41,848 nt of DNA from JBBQRS01 sp038214535 (GCA_038214535.1 JBBQRS010000034.1:1-41848), one strand, 5' to 3'; counted from the stretch's first letter, positions 14,555 to 23,057 are shown. The notes: generated by a model not told the origin, from the sequence alone. Numbers and translations are program-made.

Positions 14555-16015
14555 TTAGAGCAGACCCACGCGCGCGTTGAACTCGTCAATCAGCGCGTCA
14601 ATCGCATCCACCTGACCATGGATATTCGACCAGTAGTCCGGCTGATACCATTGCGCCTGGATTTCGGCGTAGGTCTTGCCCTGTTGCTCGACCCAGGTGT
14701 AGTATTTCAGGTTGTGCATCCGCTTGCGATCCGGGTAGGTGAGTTCGGCCATGTTGTCGGTGCGCTGCCCGATCAGGTGGTGGTGATAGGCGACCGCCGC
14801 GTCTTCCGCCGTGAACGGCCCGCGCTCCGCGCGTAGTTCTTCCAGCCGGCTCGCGTAAAGCTCCATCGAGTCGGTCAGGACGGTCATCACCACGTCGCCC
14901 TCGCCCCACTCGTACCATTGCGCCATCTTAATGGCCGACAACAGGTTCGCTACGCCGGAGATGCCGAGCAGCGGTAACTGCGCGATCAGCTCTTCGGACA
15001 CGCCCATCCTGGCGAGATAGCACTGGCCTTCCGGCTCGTTGAAGAGGCGGATCACCTGCATCGTGGATTCATCGTCAATCGCGATCACCATATCGGTGTT
15101 GCGGACGTTGTGAATCCACGGCACGTGTTTGTCGCCGATGCCCTCGATGCGGTGCGCACCGAACCCGTTGTTGAGCAGCGTCGGGCATTGCAGCGCCTCG
15201 CTGGCCGCCAGCTTGCTCTGCGGGAACAGTTCTTTGAGATAATCGCCGCACGCGATGGTGCCCGCCGAACCGGTGGTGAACACGGATCCGGCCAGCGTCT
15301 CGTGAGGGCCAAGCTCACGTTCCAACACATCCTGCATCGCGTGGCCGGTGACGTCATAGTGCCACAGGTGGTTGCCGAACTCGTCGAACTGGTTGAAGAT
15401 CACCAGGTCCTGGCCCGAACGACGCAGCTCCCAGCATTTGTCGAAAATCTCCTTCACGTTGCTCTCGCTGCCGGGGGTGGCGATCACCTCACCGGCGACC
15501 TGTGAGAGCCACTCGAAGCGTTCTCGGCTCATCCCCTCCGGCAGGATGGCGATAGACTTGCAGGCCAGCAGCGCCGAATCATACGCTCCGCCGCGGCAAT
15601 AGTTGCCCGTGGAGGGCCAGACAGCTTTCTGCGTGGTGGGGTCGAACTGGCCGGTGACCAGCCGCGGCACGAGGCAGCCGAACGCCGCGCCGACCTTGTG
15701 CGCGCCGGTGGGGAACCACTTGCCGACCAACGCAAGCACGCGTGCATCCACGCCGGTCAGCGCGCGCGGGAACTCCATGTAGTTGACATCGCCGAAGCCG
15801 CCGCCGAACTCCACCGGCTCGTTGCGCCAGGTGATGCGGAAGAGGTTGCGCGAATCGAACTCCCAGAGGCCGACGTTCTTTAGCTCAGTCTTGATCCGGT
15901 CGGGAATCAGGGTCGGGTCTTTCTGCTGTTTAAAAGTCGGGATGATGATATTGCGTTCGCGGGCGCGCTGGACGGCGCGTGCCATACGGTCGGGTTGAAC
16001 AGTCAGGTCAATCAT
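14555..16015 (-). CDS. Fold-type II PLP-dependent enzyme (TrpB/cysteine synthase-like beta subunit)
   Basis: This 486-residue protein is a fold-II pyridoxal phosphate enzyme. The Schiff-base Lys lies in PTGAHKVGAAFG (resembling the GAHKxN site of tryptophan synthase beta), substrate contact is suggested by WPSTGNYCRGGAY, and the phosphate-binding loop by TTGSAGTIACGDYL. ATG 16015 is preferred because AAGGA stands 8 bases upstream; the frame is open to 16051. Relatives are annotated only as PLP-dependent beta subunit-like proteins. It lies next to the threonine synthase-like gene and carbamate kinase, where related clusters carry 2,3-diaminopropionate ammonia-lyase (DpaL). It is therefore a candidate amino acid lyase for the pathway, but it does not resemble DpaL closely in the motifs I can compare. 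Confidence 0.8.
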   Translation of the reverse strand: MIDLTVQPDRMARAVQRARERNIIIPTFKQQKDPTLIPDRIKTELKNVGLWEFDSRNLFRITWRNEPVEFGGGFGDVNYMEFPRALTGVDARVLALVGKWFPTGAHKVGAAFGCLVPRLVTGQFDPTTQKAVWPSTGNYCRGGAYDSALLACKSIAILPEGMSRERFEWLSQVAGEVIATPGSESNVKEIFDKCWELRRSGQDLVIFNQFDEFGNHLWHYDVTGHAMQDVLERELGPHETLAGSVFTTGSAGTIACGDYLKELFPQSKLAASEALQCPTLLNNGFGAHRIEGIGDKHVPWIHNVRNTDMVIAIDDESTMQVIRLFNEPEGQCYLARMGVSEELIAQLPLLGISGVANLLSAIKMAQWYEWGEGDVVMTVLTDSMELYASRLEELRAERGPFTAEDAAVAYHHHLIGQRTDNMAELTYPDRKRMHNLKYYTWVEQQGKTYAEIQAQWYQPDYWSNIHGQVDAIDALIDEFNARVGLL

Positions 16016-16066
16016 GTGAAATTCCTTCGTTGCAAAGTGGTTGCGACGCAAAAAGCTGTGGCTTCG

Positions 16067-17374
16067 TCACACGGGAAGATCCTGCAGAACGCGCTCCACA
16101 GCGGCCAGGTTGGCATCTACCGTATAGGGCTGTTCGGCGACAGACCGGCGCGCCGACGCGATATCCTTCAGCCCGTTGCCCGTCGCGACCACCACAATGC
16201 GCTCATCGGGTGAGACCAGCCCCGCGCCGACCGCTTTGACCAGCCCCGCATAGGACGCCGCGCCGGCAGGCTCCGCGAAGACGCCGCAGCCGCGCGCCAG
16301 CGCCGGGATCGCGGCGAGGATTTCATCGTCGGTCACGGTGACGTACGCGCCGTCCGTCTCGCGCACGGCGGCCAGCGCCTTGATGCGGTCGCGCGGCAGC
16401 CCGGCGGAGATGCTGTCCGCGACCGTGTGCGCTTTGATCGGTTGCATCGCCAGCGCGTCCACCCCGTCGCGCCACGCGTCGTGCAGCGCCGCAGAACCGG
16501 TCGCCTGCACCCCGATCAACCGCGGCATGTCGCGGATCCAGCCCAGCGCCAACAAGTCCTTGAACCCCTTGTGCAGGCCGCCGATGATGCAGCCGTCGCC
16601 GACGGAGACGAATACGGCGTCCGGCGCGGCCCAGCCTTCCCTCACCCCCGGCCCCTCTCCCACGGGGAGAGGGGAGGTTAGTTGTTCGCAGATTTCGTAG
16701 GCCGCGGTCTTCTTGCCCTCGGTCATATAGGGGTTGTAGCCCGTGTTGCGGTTATACCAACCGAACGTTTTGGCGGCCTGGAGGCATAGCTCGAACGCGT
16801 CGTCGTATGTGCCGCGCACCAGCAGCACCGTGCTACCGAACACCAGCAGTTGCGCGATCTTGGCGGGCGGCGCGGATTCGGGCACGAAGATGACGTTGCG
16901 CATCCCGACGCTGGCGCACAACCCGGCCAGCGCGGCGGCCGCGTTGCCCGTGCTCGCCGTAGTGATGATCTGCCGCCCCAACTCCTGCGCCTTGACCACC
17001 GCGAGCGCGCTCGCGCGATCCTTGAAGGACGCGGTCGGCTGACGGCCGTCATCCTTCACCCAGAGGTTGCGTAACCCCAGCCCCGCGGCCAGCCGGTCCG
17101 TGCGATAGAGCGGCGTGCCGCCCACCGCCAGCGGGGGGGTGGGGCTATCGGGCTCGACGGGCAGCAGCGGCTTGTAGCGCCAGATGGTCGGGTCGGGGTT
17201 CGCGGCCAGCGCCGCCGGGCTGATGCTCGCCTGAATGGCCGCGTAGTCATACTCGACATCCAGGATGCCCTCGTCGCCGTGCAGCGGGCAGACGTACTCC
17301 ACCTCGCCGGGCGCATAGGTGCGCCCGCAAATCAGGCAGCGCAAGCCTGTGACGTGGTTCACGTGTTCCACCAC
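16067..17374 (-). CDS. thrC: Threonine synthase-like PLP enzyme with in-frame repeat insertion
   Basis: A 435-residue fold-II PLP enzyme of the threonine synthase family, which converts O-phosphohomoserine to threonine; some relatives act on other amino acids. It has an N-terminal zinc-ribbon-like segment (CLICGRTY with a later CPLHG), the PLP Lys in PTASFKDRAS, STGNAAAALAG and the late VVVATGNGLKD. GTG 17374 is the start, overlapping the carbamate kinase stop by 16 bp, so it is coupled to that gene. About residues 232-246 (TSPLPVGEGPGVREG) are encoded by a known type of intergenic repeat, an insertion in a surface region just before the VSVGDG motif. Given its neighbours it may serve catabolism instead of threonine synthesis. 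Confidence 0.85.
   Translation of the reverse strand: MVEHVNHVTGLRCLICGRTYAPGEVEYVCPLHGDEGILDVEYDYAAIQASISPAALAANPDPTIWRYKPLLPVEPDSPTPPLAVGGTPLYRTDRLAAGLGLRNLWVKDDGRQPTASFKDRASALAVVKAQELGRQIITTASTGNAAAALAGLCASVGMRNVIFVPESAPPAKIAQLLVFGSTVLLVRGTYDDAFELCLQAAKTFGWYNRNTGYNPYMTEGKKTAAYEICEQLTSPLPVGEGPGVREGWAAPDAVFVSVGDGCIIGGLHKGFKDLLALGWIRDMPRLIGVQATGSAALHDAWRDGVDALAMQPIKAHTVADSISAGLPRDRIKALAAVRETDGAYVTVTDDEILAAIPALARGCGVFAEPAGAASYAGLVKAVGAGLVSPDERIVVVATGNGLKDIASARRSVAEQPYTVDANLAAVERVLQDLPV
16634..16680. repeat. CCTCACCCCCGGCCCCTCTCC-type repeat inside thrC
   Basis: The stretch contains CCCTCTCCC/GGGAGAGGG hairpin arms around ACG, preceded by CCTCACCCCCGGCC. Elements of this type are common between genes in many bacteria and give the recognisable peptide LPVGEGPGVRE when translated. 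Here the element sits in frame within an enzyme gene. Confidence 0.85.
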
Positions 17375-18339
17375 GGATCACTGACGATGTGCGTCCCGGT
17401 CTCGCCGCGCAGGGCGCGCCCGATGTTCTCCGGGTTCGTGATGATGGCGTGCGCGCCGCCCCCTTCGAGATACCAGACGATCGCCTGGATCTTCGGGGCC
17501 ATCGAACCCTTTGCAAAATGTTTCCCCTCGGCGAGATGTTGCTTCGCCTCGGCAAGCGTCATGCGATCCACCCACTGTTGATCCGGTGTGCCGAAGTTGA
17601 GGGCGACCTTCTCGACGCCGGTGGAGATCACGAACATCTCGGCCCCGAGCTCGCGGGCCAGCAGGCTGCTGGCGTAATCCTTGTCAATCACCGCGGCGAC
17701 GCCCTCGTAATTGCCGTCGCCCGGATCAATCACGGGGATGCCGCCGCCGCCCACGCAAATCGCGACGATGCCCGCGCGCAGGATGGCCTTGATGGAACTC
17801 AGCTCGACGATTTCCTTCGGTTGGGGCGACGGCACCACCCGCCGCCACCCGCGCCCGGCGTCTTCCACAACGGCCCAGCCCATCTCGTCCGCCCGGCGCT
17901 GCGCTTCCGCCTCAGCCATGAAGCTGCCGATCGGCTTGGTGGGGTTGCTGAACGCCGGGTCATTCTGGTCTACGAGCGTCTGGGTGATGATGGTCGCGAC
18001 GTTCTTCTTGACCTCGCGCTGATACAAAATATTCTGAAGGTTCTGCTGCAGGGCGTAGCCGATTGCGCCCTGGCTGTCGGCGCCACACACCTCCAGCGGC
18101 ACCTCGTGCATCCCTTCCACCCGCGCGGCGATCTCGGAGCGGCGCAGGATGAAGCCGACCTGCGGGCCGTTGCCGTGGGTCAGCGCCACATCCCAACCGG
18201 CCTCGATCATGTCGGCGATGTGGGTGCAGGTCTCCTTCGCCGCCACATATTGATCCTCGACGCGCACATGCTGCGCATCCTTAATCAAGGAGTTGCCGCC
18301 AATGGCGACGACGGCGAGGGGACGGGGGGGGGTGCTCAA
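17359..18339 (-). CDS. arcC: Carbamate kinase (ArcC/YqeA family)
   Basis: The enzyme transfers phosphate from carbamoyl phosphate to ADP, making ATP, CO2 and ammonia in catabolic settings. The 326-residue sequence has the family N-terminus VVAIGGNSLI, the substrate-binding THGNGPQVGFI and the C-terminal GGGAHAIITNPENI. The start is TTG 18339, with AGGAGA 9 bases upstream, and it overlaps the stop of the inserted S23 gene. A run of nine C within codons 3-6 lies just after the start, so slippage there could shift the frame. Next to ygeW it fits the carbamoyl phosphate-using step. The yqeA symbol would suit equally well. Confidence 0.95.
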   Translation of the reverse strand: MSTPPRPLAVVAIGGNSLIKDAQHVRVEDQYVAAKETCTHIADMIEAGWDVALTHGNGPQVGFILRRSEIAARVEGMHEVPLEVCGADSQGAIGYALQQNLQNILYQREVKKNVATIITQTLVDQNDPAFSNPTKPIGSFMAEAEAQRRADEMGWAVVEDAGRGWRRVVPSPQPKEIVELSSIKAILRAGIVAICVGGGGIPVIDPGDGNYEGVAAVIDKDYASSLLARELGAEMFVISTGVEKVALNFGTPDQQWVDRMTLAEAKQHLAEGKHFAKGSMAPKIQAIVWYLEGGGAHAIITNPENIGRALRGETGTHIVSDPWWNT

Positions 18340-18869
18340 TTTGGGCTCTCCTGGTGGGAATCAGGTGATCGGGAATCAGGGATCAGGTATCGGGATTCAG
18401 CGGATTGCGCGGATAACAGTGCTTCGGTGTCCAGGGTCGTTTCATACGACGGGCTGGATTCATTAACACCCTGGTGTCCGTACTCCGCGCCGCCTTGTTG
18501 CTGCCGGCGTACGAAGTTAATGTAACCGTTCAGCGCCTTTTCGGCTTCACTGCACCTGGCGCGCCACCACGATAGCTCCTCATCACTGACGTATTTAGCC
18601 GCATGTGCAGCAATTAAGGCGCTGTGCGATTCGAGCAGGGACCCCCTGGCAATGTAGAAGAATCGTAGCTTGTCCAGGTAATGATACCGCCCATATCCCT
18701 CATCGATATTGAGAAGCACGCTCAGCGCCGCTCTGCGTAACTGGTCCGCGAGATTATATCGCTCATAATCCGGCAGCCGGGCTGCGAGGCGATACGCCGC
18801 CTCAAACAGTTTCAACGATAACTGATAACAAGTCAGCGTCTCAAATCCGGTCTCACCCGCGGCTTTCAT
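18336..18869 (-). CDS. Four-helix bundle / S23 (23S rRNA intervening sequence) family protein
   Basis: Residues 1 to about 125 match the S23/IVP four-helix bundle family: the opening FETLTCYQLSLKLFEAAYRLA, then ADQLRRAALSVLLNIDEGYGR and ARGSLLESHSAL are hallmark segments. These proteins were first found in intervening sequences of 23S rRNA genes, and many stand-alone copies behave like mobile insertions of unknown function. The last 50 or so residues (after VRRQQQGG) do not look like the family and are translated from repeat-rich DNA with GGGATCAGG-type strings. The gene lies between ygeW and carbamate kinase, which normally adjoin each other, so it looks inserted. Its stop overlaps the arcC start. 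Confidence 0.88.
   Translation of the reverse strand: MKAAGETGFETLTCYQLSLKLFEAAYRLAARLPDYERYNLADQLRRAALSVLLNIDEGYGRYHYLDKLRFFYIARGSLLESHSALIAAHAAKYVSDEELSWWRARCSEAEKALNGYINFVRRQQQGGAEYGHQGVNESSPSYETTLDTEALLSAQSAESRYLIPDSRSPDSHQESPN
18345..18410. repeat. Degenerate GGGAATCAGG/GATCAGGTATC repeats, arcC side of the S23 gene
   Basis: Short strings GGGAATCAGG, TGATCGGGAATCAGG and GATCAGGTATCGGGATTCAG recur. The related reverse strings TTCCTGATACCC and CCCTGATTCC occur on the other side of the S23 gene (18872-18933), so the gene sits between matching repeats. Confidence 0.65.
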
Positions 18870-18871
18870 CC

Positions 18872-18933
18872 TTGTTGCTCCCGTTTCCTGCTACCTGCTA
18901 CCCGTTTCCTGATACCCAATCCCTGATTCCTCA
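18872..18933. repeat. TTCCTGATACCC/CCCTGATTCC repeats, ygeW side of the S23 gene
   Basis: Contains CCCGTTTCCTG twice and ACCTGCTACC, CTGATACCC and CCCTGATTCC in series. It is complementary in style to the repeats on the other flank of the S23 gene. Confidence 0.65.
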
Positions 18934-19914
18934 TCACCCCATCGTCAACGCCATGACCGCCTTCTGGACGTGCAGGCGGTTTTCGGCTTCATCGTAGACG
19001 ACGGAGTTTGGCCCGTCAATCACCTCATTCGTCACTTCGAGGTTGCGGTCGGCGGGCAGGCAGTGCATGTAGATGCAGTCCTCCTTCGCGAGGTCCATGC
19101 GCCGTTGATCGGTGATCCACGAACGATACTTCTCGATCAGCGCCTTGCCGTCTTCCTTCGCGGTGGTCGTCACCAGCGGACCCCATGACTTGGGATAGAC
19201 GATGTCGGCGTCCTTGAACGCTTCATCCATGTCATCGGTGACCTCGAAGCCGACGTGGTGTTTGTGCGCCTGCTCGCGCGCGGCGTCCATGATCTCCGGC
19301 ATCAGCGCGAACTCCGGCGGGTGCGCCAGCACCACATCCATCCCGAAGCGCGGCATCTGCAAAATCAGCGACTGCGGCACCGAGATCGGCTTGCTGTAGG
19401 ACGCGGCATAGGCCCACGACACCACCATCTTCTTGCGCCGCAGGTCGCGCCCCTTCTTCTCGATGATCGTCATCAGGTCGGCCAGGCACTGGAACGGATG
19501 GTAGACGTCGCACTGCATGTTCAGCACCGGCACGCGGGACGCCTGCGCCACCTCGTTGATGTAGCTGTTGCCGTATTGCCAATCGCATTGACGGATGGCG
19601 ATGCCGTCGAAATAGCGCCCGAAGATCTCGCCGATCTCCTTCGCCGTGTCGCCGTGCGAGATTTGCGTCGTCTCGGAATCAATGAAGGCCGCGTGCCCGC
19701 CCAACTGCGCCATGCCCGCCTCGAACGACCCGCGCGTGCGCGTGGAGGTGAAGAAGAAGAGCATCGCCAGCGCCTTGTCGCGCAGGTATGCGTGCGGCCG
19801 GCCCAGGGCGCGTTGCCGCTTCAGGTCAAACGCCACGTCGAGGACGGTCTCGACCTCCTCTTTGGAGAAGTCGAGATCGCCGATGAAATCACGCCCGTGA
19901 AGATAGGTCTGCAT
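18934..19914 (-). CDS. ygeW: Knotted carbamoyltransferase YgeW
   Basis: YgeW belongs to the aspartate/ornithine carbamoyltransferase superfamily but uses another, still incompletely defined acceptor; in catabolic clusters it probably runs toward carbamoyl phosphate. The carbamoyl phosphate site FFTSTRTRGSFE (about residues 53-64) and HCLPADR (about 289-295) are intact. ETTQISHGDTAKEIGEIFGR and QCDVYHPFQCLADLMT (the HPxQ-type motif) are also present. The 326-residue length is a little under E. coli YgeW. It lies between ygeY and the S23/carbamate kinase pair on the same strand, as in other ygeW clusters apart from the S23 insertion. Confidence 0.93.
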   Translation of the reverse strand: MQTYLHGRDFIGDLDFSKEEVETVLDVAFDLKRQRALGRPHAYLRDKALAMLFFFTSTRTRGSFEAGMAQLGGHAAFIDSETTQISHGDTAKEIGEIFGRYFDGIAIRQCDWQYGNSYINEVAQASRVPVLNMQCDVYHPFQCLADLMTIIEKKGRDLRRKKMVVSWAYAASYSKPISVPQSLILQMPRFGMDVVLAHPPEFALMPEIMDAAREQAHKHHVGFEVTDDMDEAFKDADIVYPKSWGPLVTTTAKEDGKALIEKYRSWITDQRRMDLAKEDCIYMHCLPADRNLEVTNEVIDGPNSVVYDEAENRLHVQKAVMALTMG

Positions 19915-19936
19915 CGTGATCGCCCCTTTCGTGATT

Positions 19937-20047
19937 ACGGTAGTTTAGCCCCTTGTGGGCGTACGCGCCGCATAGTGCGCACGCCGGGCACAAGGCCCTA
20001 AACTACCGGTTCCAATCTCCAACTACAGTAGTTAGCCCCTTGTGGGC
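19937..20047. repeat. Family B palindromic repeat, one and a half copies
   Basis: GGTAGTTTAGCCCCTTGTGG pairs with a near-complement ending GCCCTAAACTACCGG, followed by a further half-unit TAGTTAGCCCCTTGTGGGCG next to the ygeY stop. It fills the ygeW-ygeY gap. Confidence 0.85.
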
Positions 20048-20051
20048 GTGG

Positions 20052-21266
20052 TCAGTCAATCAGGCCCGGCAGCAGCGTGTAGAACTCGGTCGCCTTCACC
20101 ACGTCATCCAGCCGGATGTGTTCGCTTGCCATGTGCGCCAGCTTTTCGTCGCCGGGCGCGAAGCCGATGGAGGGGACGCCGATCACCCCGGCCCAGTAGT
20201 TGCCGTTGGTCGAGAAGTCCCACTTGCCGGTCGGCGCATCGGGCAGGCCCATCAGCCGGCGCGCCTCTTGCCCGGCCTGCACCAACGCGTGTTCTTCCCC
20301 CAGCGCCCAGGCCGGGTAGACCTTGTCCACCGGGAAGACGAAACCGGTGTAGCTCGGCTCCTCGTAGCGCAGCATCTCCACCCGGATATCGCCGCGCGCC
20401 CGGTTTTCCGCGGGGATCAACGCCTCGACCTGGGCGATGGCCCCTTCGGGTGTCTCGCCGAAGGTCAACCGGCGGTCAATGAAGATGCTGGCCTCGCCGG
20501 GCACGGCGTTGATGCTGGAAGTGACCACGGTCATATCCGTGACGGTGATCTTGCCGTTCCCCAGGAAGGGGTCGTCGCCCAGTTGCGGCTCCATGTTCTT
20601 GACCGCTTCGATGATCGGCAGCAGCTTGTAGATCGCGTTGTCGCCCAGATGGTTGCTGGCGGCGTGCGCGCTCTTGCCCTTCGCGACGACTTTCATCTCG
20701 ACGCGACCCTTGTGCCCCCGGTAGACGCGCATATCGGTTGGCTCGCCGATGACCACGTAGTCGGGCTTGATGCCGTCCAACTCGACCAGCGCCCGGCACG
20801 CGATCCCGTCGCACCACTCCTCGATGTTGCCGAAATAGTACGCCTTCCAGCCGTCGAGCAACCCCAACCGGTGCGCGATGCTCAGCCCGTAGATCATGCC
20901 GGGCGTGCTGCACTTCTCGTCCACCGACCCCAGCGCGTAGAGGATGCCGTCCTCCACCTTGCCCTGCCACGGGTCGTTCGTCCATTCATCCATGTTCGCG
21001 CCCACCGTGTCAATGTGGCTGTCGTAGAGCAAGACGCGCGGCCCGTCGCCGATCACGCCGACCGTGTTGCCCATCCGGTCGAACCACGCCGACTCGAAGC
21101 CGAGTTTCAGCATCTCCGCCTGGACGCGCTTGCCGACTTCTTCGATCTGCGAATCCATCGAGGGGATCGCTACGATCTCGCGGAAGAATTTTAGAATATC
21201 GTCGCGCTGGCGTTCGACCTCGGCCTCGATTTGCCCAACGGTCTCTGCACTGATTTTGCCTGGCAT
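20052..21266 (-). CDS. ygeY: YgeY-type M20 family metallohydrolase
   Basis: A 404-residue M20 peptidase-family enzyme, matching YgeY proteins. Metal and catalytic residues are visible in LYDSHIDTVG (His-x-Asp), the EE-type IEEWCDG, and GEPTDMRVYRGHKGR at the start of the dimer domain; VDEKCSTPGM also lies in the active-site region. M20 members of this type hydrolyse amide or peptide bonds of small metabolites; in ygeW/ssnA clusters it is inferred to open or trim an amide intermediate of purine breakdown. There is no signal peptide. It follows ilvD after a short hairpin-containing gap and precedes ygeW. Start ATG 21266 has no strong upstream GGAG but fits the family N-terminus. Confidence 0.92.
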   Translation of the reverse strand: MPGKISAETVGQIEAEVERQRDDILKFFREIVAIPSMDSQIEEVGKRVQAEMLKLGFESAWFDRMGNTVGVIGDGPRVLLYDSHIDTVGANMDEWTNDPWQGKVEDGILYALGSVDEKCSTPGMIYGLSIAHRLGLLDGWKAYYFGNIEEWCDGIACRALVELDGIKPDYVVIGEPTDMRVYRGHKGRVEMKVVAKGKSAHAASNHLGDNAIYKLLPIIEAVKNMEPQLGDDPFLGNGKITVTDMTVVTSSINAVPGEASIFIDRRLTFGETPEGAIAQVEALIPAENRARGDIRVEMLRYEEPSYTGFVFPVDKVYPAWALGEEHALVQAGQEARRLMGLPDAPTGKWDFSTNGNYWAGVIGVPSIGFAPGDEKLAHMASEHIRLDDVVKATEFYTLLPGLID

Positions 21267-21307
21267 GTTGTCTCCGTATCTATTTCATTTCGCATTTATT
21301 TCATTTC

Positions 21308-21339
21308 GCGGAGTGCGCATCCTCAGATGCGCACTCCGC
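21308..21339. repeat. 14-bp perfect hairpin between ilvD and ygeY
   Basis: GCGGAGTGCGCATC and GATGCGCACTCCGC flank a four-base loop. No T-run follows on the minus strand closely enough for a clear intrinsic terminator. It resembles the ACTGCGC repeats near 2.4 kb and may be another intergenic repeat. Confidence 0.65.
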
Positions 21340-21356
21340 GGGGGTGATATTGAATT

Positions 21357-23057
21357 CTAAACCTGCAACACGGCGCCCTGGCTGCCGGAGGTGACCATTG
21401 CGGCGTAGCGCTTGAGCCAGCCGCTGAGGTCGCGCTGTACGGGGACCCAGTGCGCGCGCCGTTCGGCCAGCGCCTCGTCCGACAGCTCGACTTCCAGCGT
21501 GCGCGCCGGGATGTCAATGTTGATGATGTCGCCACTCTGGATCAGGCCGATGGGGCCGCCCGCCGCCGCTTCCGGCGAGACGTGACCGATGGAGGAACCG
21601 CGCGTTGCGCCGCTGAACCGCCCATCGGTGATCAGCGCCACCGAGCCGCCCAGCCCCATCCCGGCAATGTTCGAGGTGGGGGCCAGCATCTCCTGCATCC
21701 CCGGCCCACCCTTCGGCCCTTCGTAGCGGATCACCACCACGTCGCCCGATTTCACCTGGCCGCTCAGGATGCCCGCGTTCGCCTCGTCATGCGAGTCGAA
21801 GACCACCGCCGGGCCGCGATGCCGCATCATCTCCGGCAGCACGCCCGCGGCCTTCACCACCGCGCCCTCGGGGGCCAGGTTGCCGAACAACACGGCCAGC
21901 CCGCCCTGCTCGCTGTAGGGTTCATCCAGCGGGCGGATGCAATCCGGGTCTTGACTCTCGGCCCCTTCGACGTTCTCGCGCAGGGTCTTGCCCGTCACGG
22001 TCATGGCCTCGGCGTTGAGAATCCCGGGCCGCTTGAAGAGCTCCCACAGGATCGCGGAGACGCCGCCGGCCTTGTCCACGTCCTCGACGTGATACTGCGA
22101 CGACGGCGACACCTTGCAGATGTTGGGGGTGCGCGCCGCGACTTCGTTCAGGCGGCTGATGGGGTAATCCACGCCCGCCTCGTGCGCCAGCGCCAGCGTG
22201 TGCAACACGGTATTCGTCGAGCCGCCCATCGCCATGTCCAGCGCGAAGGCGTTGTCAATCGCCGCCGCGGTCACGATGTCGCGCGGACGCAGGTCGAGGT
22301 CAATCAGTGTCATGATCTGCGCGGCGGCCTGCTGCGCCAGCGCCTCGCGGCGCGGGTCAATGGCAAGGATGGTGCCGTTGCCCGGCAGCGCCATGCCCAG
22401 CGCTTCGCACAGGCAGTTCATCGAGTTGGCGGTGAACATGCCCGAGCATGAGCCGCACGTGGGGCAGGCGGTGGATTCCAGGTCGAGCAGTTCCGCGTCG
22501 GTGATCTTGCCCGCCTGATGCGCGCCCACGCCCTCGAAGACGCTCGAAAGGTCAACCACCTTGCCGGTTGACGTGGCCCCTGCTTTCATCGGCCCGCCGC
22601 TGATGAAGATCGTCGGCACGTTGAGCCGCATACTCGCCATCAGCATCCCCGGCACGATCTTATCGCAGTTGGGGATGCAGATCATCCCGTCGAACCAGTG
22701 CGCGGCGATCATGGATTCGACCGAATCCGCGATCAGTTCGCGGCTGGCCAGGCTGTATTTCATGCCGACGTGGCCCATGGCGATGCCGTCATCCACGCCG
22801 ATGGTGTGGAACATGAACGGCACGCCCCCGGCGGCCAGCACGGCCTCGCGCACCACCTCGCCGAACGCGTTCAGGTGGACGTGGCCGGGGATGATGTCGG
22901 TGTAGGAGTTCGCAATCGCGATAAACGGCTTGTTAAAATCTTCGTCGCTTTTGATGACTCCGGTTGCGCGCAGCAACGAGCGATGCGGCGCTCTCTCGAA
23001 CCCCTTTTTGATCATGTCGGATCGCATGGGGCGGCGGTTTTTGGTTGTGTCGTTCAT
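21357..23057 (-). CDS. ilvD: Dihydroxy-acid dehydratase (IlvD/Edd family)
   Basis: IlvD dehydrates 2,3-dihydroxy-acids in valine and isoleucine synthesis; some relatives act on sugar acids. The 566-residue protein has the iron-sulfur motifs CIPNCDKIVPGM (about residue 125) and ACPTCGSCSGMFTANSMNC (about 195-213), plus the conserved IPGHVHLNAFGEV and DGRFSGATRGSSIGH near the C-terminus. The IPGHVHL segment resembles the oxygen-labile E. coli enzyme, which differs from [2Fe-2S] relatives with a Cys there. It is on the same strand as the ygeY-ygeW genes and just downstream of a DHOD-like gene. It could be an ordinary biosynthetic gene or a pathway dehydratase; the sequence alone favours true IlvD. 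Confidence 0.93.
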   Translation of the reverse strand: MNDTTKNRRPMRSDMIKKGFERAPHRSLLRATGVIKSDEDFNKPFIAIANSYTDIIPGHVHLNAFGEVVREAVLAAGGVPFMFHTIGVDDGIAMGHVGMKYSLASRELIADSVESMIAAHWFDGMICIPNCDKIVPGMLMASMRLNVPTIFISGGPMKAGATSTGKVVDLSSVFEGVGAHQAGKITDAELLDLESTACPTCGSCSGMFTANSMNCLCEALGMALPGNGTILAIDPRREALAQQAAAQIMTLIDLDLRPRDIVTAAAIDNAFALDMAMGGSTNTVLHTLALAHEAGVDYPISRLNEVAARTPNICKVSPSSQYHVEDVDKAGGVSAILWELFKRPGILNAEAMTVTGKTLRENVEGAESQDPDCIRPLDEPYSEQGGLAVLFGNLAPEGAVVKAAGVLPEMMRHRGPAVVFDSHDEANAGILSGQVKSGDVVVIRYEGPKGGPGMQEMLAPTSNIAGMGLGGSVALITDGRFSGATRGSSIGHVSPEAAAGGPIGLIQSGDIINIDIPARTLEVELSDEALAERRAHWVPVQRDLSGWLKRYAAMVTSGSQGAVLQV

